From Brevipalpus yothersi (lineage: Eukaryota; Arthropoda; Arachnida; Trombidiformes; Tenuipalpidae), in assembly GCA_003956705.1 (NCBI GenBank), contig QZCP01000174.1, forward strand, positions 1-64,000: 64,000 bases of DNA. Reading direction: 5' to 3'. The notes beneath the pieces are model-generated. The model was not told the DNA's origin. It searched no databases and worked only from the letters and a program-made list of their open reading frames with translations. A program made the position numbers and the translations under genes. This document shows, piece after piece, positions 37,901-46,148 of this stretch; position 1 is the first letter of the stretch, and each line of letters begins with the position of its first letter.

Positions 37901-39703
37901 GAGCCACCTCTCAAAATTAATGAATCTTTTGGCCTCTATCTCGTCATGATTCTAGTTGGATCCATCGTTAAATCCGAAATCATTTAATGAATTATGATCT
38001 CTTTACAATTTTTATTACCGTCCATCTCATGAATTTTTTTCGCTTATCCTCCTTCACAGTCAGGTTTATTGGTTTGGTGATCTCAATTACCGTCTTATGA
38101 ATTTAACTCGTGATCAAGTGAAGAGAATGTTAGATGAACAATCATTCGAAGATCTTTTCAAATACGACCAGTTGAAAGACCAATGGGAACAAAAAAAGAT
38201 TTTCAAAAGTTTCCAAGAAGGTCAAATAAACCATCCTCCTACTTACAAATATGATCCTGGTACAGATAATTGGGATTCAAGTGAAAAGAATCGTCCTCCT
38301 GCCTGGTGTGATAGGTGCCTATGGAAAGGCGAAACAATCAAGTTACTCAATTATCGTTCGCATCCCCAATTGAAATTAAGTGATCACAAGCCCATCAGTG
38401 CACTTTTTGAATCATCAGTGAAAGTTAAGAATGTTCCCAAGTATAGAAAAATATTCGAAGAAGTGATGAAAAAATGGGATAGACTGGAAAACGAATTCTT
38501 ACCTCAGGTGACTGTGGATCAAACGGAGCTCAATTTCGATCTTGTCACTTTCCGTTGTCCTGTTCGCCAATCTTTGAGTATCGCCAATACAGGCCAGGTT
38601 CCAGTGAGATTTGAATTCATTCAGAAACCGAATGAAGTTGGTTTTTGCAAACCTTGGCTTCAAATTCAGCCTTACGAGTCGATGATTAAACCTGGTGATA
38701 AATTGGACGTTGAATTGACAGTGTTTGTTGATATTCAGTCTGGTGCTGCCCAACTTAATTCTGGACTAGAGAAAATATATGATATTTTAGTCCTACATCT
38801 TGATGGAGGCAAAGATTTATTCATCGAAGTGAAAGGAAGCTACAAACCAAGTTCTTTTGGGTCTTCAATTGAGGCTCTCATCCGTTTGAAAAGTCCAGTG
38901 GATCAAGTTCCTGTGGAACAATTTTATGAGCTCCATCAAAAGAAAGACCTCAGTGGAGTTCTTGTTTGTTGGGACATACCCAAAGAAATTTGGCTTCTTG
39001 TGGATCATATTTTCAAATATGGTTTAATGCAGGAGGATCTTTTCCAACAGCCCGGTTTACACTCTCAGTTTCAGACAATCAGAGAAGAACTTGATAAAGG
39101 AGAAATTAAGGGCCGCTCAACAAGCATTCACTCAGTTGCAGAAGCTCTCCTCATATTTTTTGAGGCCCTATCAGAACCACTCATACCCTATAATTATTAC
39201 GAAAAAGCCATAGATAATTATCATAATTTCATCGCTAGTAAGCAGGTGAATATTGCTATTTTTTAGCATTGTTTTAACTGAGGATCTGATTCTTCAGTGA
39301 ATCAGAAGTGCAGTTGATGAGTTTTGTTAATTGTAGCCATTTTACTTTCCCAGATCATAAACGACATACCAGATAGTCATCGTAAAGTTTTTTACTATTT
39401 GGTATCATTTATGCGAGAACTTCTTCGCCACTCCAATCATAATCGTTTGGATAATAAGATTTTATGTGAGTAGTCCTCATATAGACCGAAACTTTGAAAA
39501 CTTCTTCATATTTTTTTCACTTTCTTCTCTTTTCGCTTGCATACCTTACAGCTTCGATTTTTGGTGGTCTCGTTCTTAGAGCTCCACCATCGGGACATCC
39601 TCTGTGGAAGGAAAGTAAAAGTTCTCACTCCAGCGTTCAAGAAATTGATAAGAAGAAAGCTGGATTCATTCATCATTTTCTAGTGAACGATTTTGATCCC
39701 TAA
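34950..39703 (+). CDS. INPP5B: INPP5B/OCRL-type inositol polyphosphate 5-phosphatase
   Basis: Ten exons with consistent phases: 34950-35015, 35151-35236, 36053-36153, 36367-36390, 36588-36701, 36798-37564, 37674-37852, 38060-39245, 39354-39465, 39552-39703; 928 residues. It removes the 5-phosphate of PI(4,5)P2 and related lipids on endosomes, Golgi and cilia. An N-terminal PH domain (about 1-135) precedes the 5-phosphatase domain (about 270-570). Catalytic motifs are intact: SWNVNGQ, GFQELDLSKEAF, GNKGGVAIRF, NSHLAAH, GDLNYR (452-457), PAWCDR (526-531), SDHKP (553-557). An ASH domain and a C-terminal RhoGAP-like domain (VPKEIW-like IPKEIWLLVDHIFKYG, SVAEALL, SIFGGLVLRAP) follow; this domain is not catalytic in the family. 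The C-terminus is closer to INPP5B than OCRL but has no CAAX box. Exons 1-5 are assigned from splice phase and weak PH similarity, so the start is less certain than the core. Confidence 0.92.
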
Positions 39704-40334
39704 TTCTACGAGTCAAAGCCTTCTACTATATTATATAAATTGTTATCAACTCTCAGAGATGTATAGAATTCTGTCATCCATTCATCTTGAAAATATGCTT
39801 AATTGCACGGTGATAATTGTTACTGGCCTGACAAAAACTTGCAATCCATTAACTCTTCCATTTCTATGATTCAAAACAATAAGATCATCCTCCTGATCGA
39901 TTCATTGTATAGATTTATTCTCTTATAAGCCATTTCTGAAGCCACTGTACAGCCGGAATTCGAATATATATACTTATGTTGTGAACTCACCATGAGAAAA
40001 TTGAAGAAATTCCAATCAATTCAATCTCAAAACTGGACATGACAAGTTGTAAAGGAGTAACCCATCTCTCAAAATTCACATAATTCGCGTTGAAATCATT
40101 CGTTATGAAGCTTGATTGGTGAAAGAAAAGTTCTTGTTGAAAATTGGAAAAAATTATACAATGTAATGTTTTAACACTGTGAGAAGGAAAATCTTCCCTC
40201 ATCTCAAAAATTTCCTTAAAATTTCATCGAAGACTGGGACTTCAAGCAAATGAAACTCTGAAACAGAGCTGACCAATGGCCTTTGTCAGGGATGCATAAA
40301 ATGGTGTTAAAAATCATCCCTCGAAACCCCCAGT
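39704..40334. other. Convergent intergenic region, INPP5B / TPX2
   Basis: About 630 bases between two stop codons facing each other. It must contain both 3' UTRs. No clear AATAAA near either stop and no other feature was seen. Confidence 0.6.
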
Positions 40335-42605
40335 TTAAACGTTCTTCTCTTCGACCAATGTAGCATTGCATTTTCTATTTTGAATCCGTTTATCAATTAG
40401 GAATGCAAACGGCTTCGGTATGGTGGATGGGATTGGATTCGGCCTTTTCAGAAGGGAATCATTCTTAACACAAAACTTTTTCCTGTTAAATGGTGTTGCT
40501 TTGAATCCATTCTTCCTTATATCCTCTGCTAGACGTTCCTCTTCTTCTCCATGTGTAGTACAATGACTTTGACGAATTCGTTTCATTGCTGACAGCTTGG
40601 GCGACTTGGGTTGCGTTGGTGGTTTCTTGGTCCATTTACTGTCACAAGGAGTGTGAGGATAAATTCTCGTTGTGCGTTCAAACTCTTTCTCCAACTCGGC
40701 AAGGGTCTTGTAACGATCGACTTTGAAGGGAGTTGTGAATGAGATTAGCTTTCTCATTCGATCTTGAGGAGCAGTTCCAGGCGTAAGCCAACAACGACAC
40801 TTTTTATGAGCAACTTCATCCTTATTTCCACCTTTGACTGAAGTCCAATTACCACAGGTATGCTCACATTTTTTGAAGGTGCCTAGTCTCTCTCTTGGTG
40901 GTGGATTTCGAGGAGTTTTGAAGGCCATTTTCGATGAGGAAACTCTTGAAACTGTTAGATTTTTAGATCGACGCTTGACTTGACTACTCTTGACTTTTGT
41001 TGGTACATTATCGTTCTCTTTCTGGGCATCCTCTAGATCTGTCCAATTGTCCTCAGACACAACGGCCGATTCTTTGACACCATCAACATCGATCGAATCC
41101 GGCTTGGGGCTGCTGGAACTAGCCTCAGATTGTTCTTGACTGGCCTGATTTTCGACTATCATTGGCTCGACCATCAGGCGAGTATATGTACCACTCTTGC
41201 GAATGGATGTTTCATTGTCACGAAATGCTTCTATGACGATATCGGGAATACTTGGAAGCTGAGTGAAAGTTGAACTTCTGTCGAGAGATCGTGGCTTCTC
41301 ATCGACCTTTACCTCCACTGTTTGGACCTCGGCTTGCTGAACATCATGAATCATTTCCTCTACCTCGGTGATAAGTTCAGGGACTGGCTCTAGAGGAGGT
41401 GTGACAATTTTTTCATCTACCTCTTCCCCGATAGAACTCTTAGTTTCAGTTTCGGAAGCTTCTTGAAGCTTCCTGAATGAAGCGTTGTGCTCAGATAAAA
41501 CTTTGATTGTGAAATCAATAGCTTCTGAGAGAGCTTCCGTGGCTTCTCCAAGCTGTTGATCAGTCTCAGGGGAAATTCCAGCAGCTTCTGTGATCATTCT
41601 TGGAGTATCAGATAAAATTTTAATTGTAAAATCAATAGCCTCTATGAGAATATCCTTAGAATCGTCAACTGAGTTATCAGTTTCAGAGAGAAGTTGAACC
41701 GCATCCATTGATTCGTCTGATTGAGTGACATCGCCATCATCCGCAACTTTTTTATCCGAATCCAAAGTAGCTGGCTCAGCCTCTTGAATAGGAAGTTCTT
41801 CGGAAGCTGGACAAAGCTGAGGCTCATCTATAGGCTCAGGCTCGAGGTCAGGCTTTGCTACAGTCTCAGGGTCAAGTTCCGTTTCAGACTGGGGGTGGGA
41901 TGAGGACAGATGTGTTTCATCAGTTTTGATCTCTTCAACTTCGGGACATGATTCAGAAGGATTGATGTTATTCTCATCATTAGCAGGAAGGATCTGATTT
42001 TCAGACTCTTCAATGGTGAGCGATTTTTCGATCTCAATAACCACCTCAGGAATACTTTCAATTTCGATGGCTTGATTAGGCTTGAGTTGTTCACCATCAT
42101 CGATGAACAAAGCCTTACAAATATTTAGCGCCAATGTTTCATCTTGATTCTCTTTGTCTTCCGAATCGACAGTCTGCTTGGATATCAAAGGAGTACGCCG
42201 ACGAGTACGACTTTTACGGTATGATGATACTCTACGTCCTGATTCTCGGTATGGTGTTTCCCCTTTTGTAATCAAATTACGTTCCGTTGTAGAGCGCAAT
42301 GAGTAAGTACACTTACTTTCGGAAGTGAAATAGGCATCATTGCGAGAATCATTCGGTGGAATTGTTTTTTCCGGTGTCCTAAAGCTATCATCACTCATCG
42401 AATCAATGGACAAATCAGTTGGCACTTGATTTTCGGTATCACCATCATCATCATCATTATCAGCCCCCCTGTCCATTGTCCTCTCAGCCGCCATTCGTGT
42501 ACGCCAATACGAATCCATATCACCATCACACAATTCAAATGTCCGTTGATCATCAAAATCAACATACTTTGGACAATCAAAACTGAAATCTCTTCCGTTG
42601 TACAT
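40335..42605 (-). CDS. TPX2: TPX2-like spindle assembly factor
   Basis: An intronless gene of 756 residues; human TPX2 is 747. In vertebrates TPX2 binds and activates Aurora A and nucleates spindle microtubules after release from importin. The N-terminus carries the Aurora-binding pattern: FSFDCP then YVDF (residues 7-17), matching the YSYDAP...FINF motif, and DSYW at 31-34, matching DSWF. A KEN degradation box is at 151-153. A long acidic Glu/Ser-rich middle follows, with an internal repeat EAIDFTIK(I/V)LS. The C-terminus has basic TPX2-type segments (TLAELEKEFE, KPPTQPKSPKLSAMKRIR, FKATPFNRKKF, PFAFLIDKRIQNR). A Cys cluster (C-x3-C then C-x-C, encoded around 40800-40870) is unusual for the family. 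The ATG at 42605 is preferred over the in-frame 42731 one because it starts right at the conserved motif. The extra upstream codons encode an unlikely hydrophobic leader. Confidence 0.8.
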   Translation of the reverse strand: MYNGRDFSFDCPKYVDFDDQRTFELCDGDMDSYWRTRMAAERTMDRGADNDDDDGDTENQVPTDLSIDSMSDDSFRTPEKTIPPNDSRNDAYFTSESKCTYSLRSTTERNLITKGETPYRESGRRVSSYRKSRTRRRTPLISKQTVDSEDKENQDETLALNICKALFIDDGEQLKPNQAIEIESIPEVVIEIEKSLTIEESENQILPANDENNINPSESCPEVEEIKTDETHLSSSHPQSETELDPETVAKPDLEPEPIDEPQLCPASEELPIQEAEPATLDSDKKVADDGDVTQSDESMDAVQLLSETDNSVDDSKDILIEAIDFTIKILSDTPRMITEAAGISPETDQQLGEATEALSEAIDFTIKVLSEHNASFRKLQEASETETKSSIGEEVDEKIVTPPLEPVPELITEVEEMIHDVQQAEVQTVEVKVDEKPRSLDRSSTFTQLPSIPDIVIEAFRDNETSIRKSGTYTRLMVEPMIVENQASQEQSEASSSSPKPDSIDVDGVKESAVVSEDNWTDLEDAQKENDNVPTKVKSSQVKRRSKNLTVSRVSSSKMAFKTPRNPPPRERLGTFKKCEHTCGNWTSVKGGNKDEVAHKKCRCWLTPGTAPQDRMRKLISFTTPFKVDRYKTLAELEKEFERTTRIYPHTPCDSKWTKKPPTQPKSPKLSAMKRIRQSHCTTHGEEEERLAEDIRKNGFKATPFNRKKFCVKNDSLLKRPNPIPSTIPKPFAFLIDKRIQNRKCNATLVEEKNV
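41484..41642 (-). repeat. Coding internal repeat in TPX2-like gene
   Basis: Two 42-base units (41642-41601 and 41525-41484 on the minus strand), 117 bases apart in register, encode EAIDFTIKILSDTP and EAIDFTIKVLSEHN. They look like a duplicated short motif in the otherwise disordered acidic region. Confidence 0.7.
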
Positions 42606-43020
42606 TTTATCACAAGCCACACAACCGGAAGACCAACACAAATACACAATTACACAGACACAATTAAAAGCACAATTAAAAGAACAAGCTAACACCACAG
42701 ACCACTGTCCACCAAGAACGCAAACGGCCACTAGACATCTAATTCAATATCGACAATGAATAACATCAACTCCAAACCATAGACAGCAATTCAAACTGTT
42801 CAAACCGAAAACATTTTCCGTTAAAAAGTTAAACTTTTGAGCGGCAACCAATCAAAAACGTGCCAAAACAGCGCCACTCATCATGTGAGTTTTTGTTTGA
42901 TTGATCAAACTTTGGACATGGTTTGCATGTCTTCTTTTAGCCGGTAGGAATGGTGTTGTGGGTATTTGTAATTGTATTTTTAATTGTACATAATTGTAAA
43001 ATTGTGGTGGTGGTGTAAGC
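42606..43020. promoter_or_regulatory. Bidirectional promoter of TPX2 and ORC5
   Basis: 415 bp separate the two divergent start codons. The interval has a CCAAT box (42848-42852), two TTCAAA elements (42790-42795 and 42799-42804; TTTGAA on the other strand, the consensus of the CHR element of MuvB-controlled genes), and CCGTTA (42818-42823; TAACGG on the other strand, a Myb site). Similar combinations are known at G2/M promoters. Their use here is inference. Confidence 0.5.
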
Positions 43021-44583
43021 ATGAAGCTACTTGATGCTGGTGATGGTGATGGTTGTTCTGGTGGCGGTGGTGGAGGAGGTAGCAATGTGTTGCCGAATCT
43101 TGGACAGCGATCTGGGCTACCATCGATCGATCGGATGTTCACCGAAACGGTGGACAAGATTGGTAGGACAGTGTGGCCATTTGTGATTGTTCGTCGATCA
43201 AATTCAATTTTTGTATCCTCTTCGTTGCGATCTTTGGTGCACAAAGAGTTGAACTGTGTATCATGGATCAATTGTTTGGAGATGACATCTCTCAAGTATG
43301 TTCAACAGAAAATTGTTTTCGATCTTACGAATAAGATCAATCGAAGTGGATCGAAAAAAAAATCCCCAGAAGTGGAATTCACAAATCCACAAAGTTTTGT
43401 GGCTGCAGTTGCACATCTTTTGAATAATTTGCCAGTCAAGCAAAGTAGCCAGCGAACGGCTGATATTGCCGATCTGTTGAAAGCAAGTCTTCATGTCAAA
43501 ACGCCAGTCAAAAGTCCGTCAAGATCTTCGTCCAGAGTCAAGAAAACTACCCCAAAAAGTCCCAGAGTATCATCAAGAACATCGCCCAAAAAAACGAGGA
43601 CCAGACTTTTTAGCGATGAACTTGGTCCTCCACCATCTCGTAATCTTCCCACCTTGAATCGTTGCTTCATTGTTTTCGATAGCTTCGAGTCACTCATCGA
43701 GAAGAAGATTGATATTCATTCTCTCATGGACAGAGTTCAAAATGTAGATACTGCCAAAAATTTTTCACTCTCTTGTCTTTTAATCACTTCCCTATCATCT
43801 GACTGGTTGCAAACACACTTGTCCACCATTCCTACCCCGATTTCTTATGAATTGCCTGCACTGACTACCAAAGAAATTGCTCAAATCATTCAATCACAAT
43901 GTATCGGAGCAAAATATCAAAAATCGAATCACTTCATCAATCATATGGACGTGGTGATTGAAACCACTTCAACCTCAATCAATGACGTCGACAAAATTTT
44001 AGCCATAACTGTCAAAACATTTGATAAAAGTAAACCTAATGGGACAACATCAGATTTTTCTAATCGTAGTAACTCACTCACCTGGGCTCTCAAAGGATTG
44101 GAAAGTCTGATAGCACCAATATCAACCAATGGAACTCATTTTATACAAGAGATGACCCTTGCTGAGCGATACTTACTTCTTGCATCTTTCTTAGCCTCGT
44201 ACAATTCGAAAGCAAGTGATCGCAAATTTTTTGTTGTTCTTTCTGACAAGAGAAGAATTTCTCGTCGCACCAAAACCAAGCAGTTTGGAAAACCAAAGGC
44301 TTTCACTCTGGAACGTCTTATACACATCTATGATAGGATCATACATCTTAATGAGGATCCACGCAGTGTTAGTCGACAAACTATTCTCTACAATCTGTTA
44401 TTTCATCATGTCGAAAAGTTTGTTTCACTCAATCTTCTGGTGAAAGTCAACTCTCTTGTCATCGCTCCTATCTCTAGCTTGACAAAGTATAGAGTTTCTG
44501 ACTCGGTAACATACGAATTTATGGAGCAACTTGCAGGAAAGATAGACTTTGATCTCAAATCATATCTCGAGGCTCTTGTTTGA
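43021..44583 (+). CDS. ORC5: Origin recognition complex subunit 5
   Basis: An intronless gene of 520 residues (human ORC5: 435). ORC5 is an AAA+ subunit of the nuclear complex that marks replication origins and loads MCM2-7. The C-terminal ORC5 signature is clear: LLLASFLASYN, DRKFFV, KPKAFTLERLIHIYD, and a winged-helix end KYRVSDSVTYEF...IDFDLKSYLEAL. The N-terminal AAA+ part aligns from residue 35 (SIDRMF...WINCLEMTSL). The Walker A position reads VRRSNSIFVSS and has no GKT/S, while a Walker B-like CFIVFDSFE (215-223) keeps its Asp. Residues 140-210 are an insertion rich in S/T-P sites (for example TPVKSPSRSS). The start follows an in-frame stop 22 bases upstream. A later ATG (residue 39) is possible, but would not restore the Walker motif. 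Confidence 0.9.
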   Translation: MKLLDAGDGDGCSGGGGGGGSNVLPNLGQRSGLPSIDRMFTETVDKIGRTVWPFVIVRRSNSIFVSSSLRSLVHKELNCVSWINCLEMTSLKYVQQKIVFDLTNKINRSGSKKKSPEVEFTNPQSFVAAVAHLLNNLPVKQSSQRTADIADLLKASLHVKTPVKSPSRSSSRVKKTTPKSPRVSSRTSPKKTRTRLFSDELGPPPSRNLPTLNRCFIVFDSFESLIEKKIDIHSLMDRVQNVDTAKNFSLSCLLITSLSSDWLQTHLSTIPTPISYELPALTTKEIAQIIQSQCIGAKYQKSNHFINHMDVVIETTSTSINDVDKILAITVKTFDKSKPNGTTSDFSNRSNSLTWALKGLESLIAPISTNGTHFIQEMTLAERYLLLASFLASYNSKASDRKFFVVLSDKRRISRRTKTKQFGKPKAFTLERLIHIYDRIIHLNEDPRSVSRQTILYNLLFHHVEKFVSLNLLVKVNSLVIAPISSLTKYRVSDSVTYEFMEQLAGKIDFDLKSYLEALV

Positions 44584-44780
44584 GAAAATTTCTCCAGCAT
44601 TATGTAAACTTTTAAGAGAATTTTACGTTTTTTTATTCTCAAATGTTCGTATAAGTACGTTTTTTAACCTACATCCCTCTGATTCCTGATAATCAGCGAA
44701 TGGGTACAATCAAGGTACGATTCTTATTCGTTACAGAGATCTGTAAAAATATGTTGAATATAAAATGTGCCATTTCCTCG

Positions 44781-44786
44781 AATAAA
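44781..44786 (+). promoter_or_regulatory. AATAAA polyadenylation signal, ORC5
   Basis: A canonical hexamer 198 bases past the ORC5 stop, within the 392-bp convergent gap to the C6orf120 homologue. Confidence 0.5.
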
Positions 44787-44975
44787 TTCGGAACAAATCC
44801 AAGTTTTCAATAATGATTTTGATTGAGTTGAAAATTTGATCTTGGATATCTTTTAAAGCAAAATTCTAAAAATTCTTGTATTAATCTCGTGCGAAAGGGC
44901 AGTTTGGCTTAAGATTTAAGGCTTTGCTTTGATGATCTTGACCAATTGTAAAAAGTACACATCTTGAAATCATCC

Positions 44976-45611
44976 TCAGAATAACACCTCAATAGCCTGA
45001 ATAGTGAGCTCACCAAACAGTTTGAGAATGTCTGATGATAAACCTAAAATTTTGGCTAAAGATTTCAAAATCTGATCTGATGAATCTTGAGATGAATCAT
45101 TAAACAAAATAGAATTCTCAATTGCTTGTGACTTCCTTCTGATAAGCTTTTCATCATTCAAATCAATGGAGCCATCCTCAACGGCACTAATATTCTCTTC
45201 TGGCGAGTAAGCAATAACTTCAAGTTGATAAACTGAATACTCATAAGCAGGATGGCCATACACTCCTACAGTATGCTTTGATCCAGAGTTTTCATCAATG
45301 TCAACAGTGTCCAAACCACAAGTGGCACTGTGTAATTGGTATGTGTCCAAATCGATTGTCGGTTTTGAGGTGCCGCGAGCAACATACAAATCACAATCAC
45401 CTTTGAGAGAGATCAATACTATACGAAGTGGAGGATCTGATTCGATGAAGTAGTAGCTGAAATTTCCAGCCATCACAATGTTCTGATCGATTGAAACTTT
45501 ATGACCAATAGTTGTATAAAAAATTGAAAAAAAGATGGCCCTGTGAATAAAAATTGATCGGTTAATCGAACTTCTCAAAACAGAAATCTTTTCCCGGCAA
45601 TCTCTCAGCAT
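44976..45611 (-). CDS. C6orf120/UPF0669 family secreted protein
   Basis: Up to 211 residues. The core (about 47-137) matches human C6orf120: AGNFSYY, LISLKGDCDLYV, YQLHSATCGLDTV and GVYGHPAYE, with the conserved Cys98. The domain resembles pre-peptidase C-terminal (PPC) folds (inference). Human C6orf120 is a secreted N-glycoprotein of unclear function; an NFS sequon is present here at residue 50. Hydrophobic residues 25-36 (AIFFSIFYTTIG) probably form a signal peptide or anchor. The charged residues before them are atypical. A good acceptor (tttttattcacag) just before this hydrophobic stretch suggests the true N-terminus may come from an upstream exon. The C-terminus is hydrophobic and helical, as in the human protein. 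It is head to head with the M3 homologue. Confidence 0.85.
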   Translation of the reverse strand: MLRDCREKISVLRSSINRSIFIHRAIFFSIFYTTIGHKVSIDQNIVMAGNFSYYFIESDPPLRIVLISLKGDCDLYVARGTSKPTIDLDTYQLHSATCGLDTVDIDENSGSKHTVGVYGHPAYEYSVYQLEVIAYSPEENISAVEDGSIDLNDEKLIRRKSQAIENSILFNDSSQDSSDQILKSLAKILGLSSDILKLFGELTIQAIEVLF

Positions 45612-46148
45612 TCACTACCATTCATTCCTGTTGACGATTTAAAATGATGATTGATTGGTAAGAATAATCTATTGGGGCTTGAAAACTGACAGGGCATCAA
45701 ATTGTAATATCTTGTTAGGAATGAAAATATGTGTAATCGGAATTCACTTCCAACAATCAGAATGCTTAAGCCATCGAAGATGTAAACGAAGTTGGGAAAA
45801 CACTACTTACACTGAAAAATGGAATGTTTTGGCACAACAGAGCCATGGACTAAACGAAGCACAAACCATTTTTATTGTGCACTTAATATCACATTATTTA
45901 AGAGATCAAAAAAAGATTAACCAAGAAAGATTTAAACTTCAAAACAATATGTGTCACATCAATTTACGAGGTCCAATAAGTTTGCATAAGCATTGCAACA
46001 TTTTCCGAAAAAAAAACGTAAACATGCTCACTTGTGAGAAAACCTCATGGCTTTTGAATGTAAACAAACAAACTTGTGCATATTGTGAAATACACGATAA
46101 TAATAATAATTGTCAATCAGAATCGATTGGAGTTGGTTTTGTGTGAAT
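45612..46148. promoter_or_regulatory. Divergent promoter region, C6orf120 homologue / M3 homologue
   Basis: 537 bp between two divergent start codons, presumably containing both promoters. The plus-strand open frame across it (45655-46146) has no recognisable domain and AT-rich codons; I regard it as chance. No specific factor site was identified. Confidence 0.5.

Noticed and set aside
45655..46146. Plus-strand open frame of 163 codons before the M3 homologue
   Set aside because: No domain, no good ATG context, AT-driven codons, and it fills a short divergent promoter interval.
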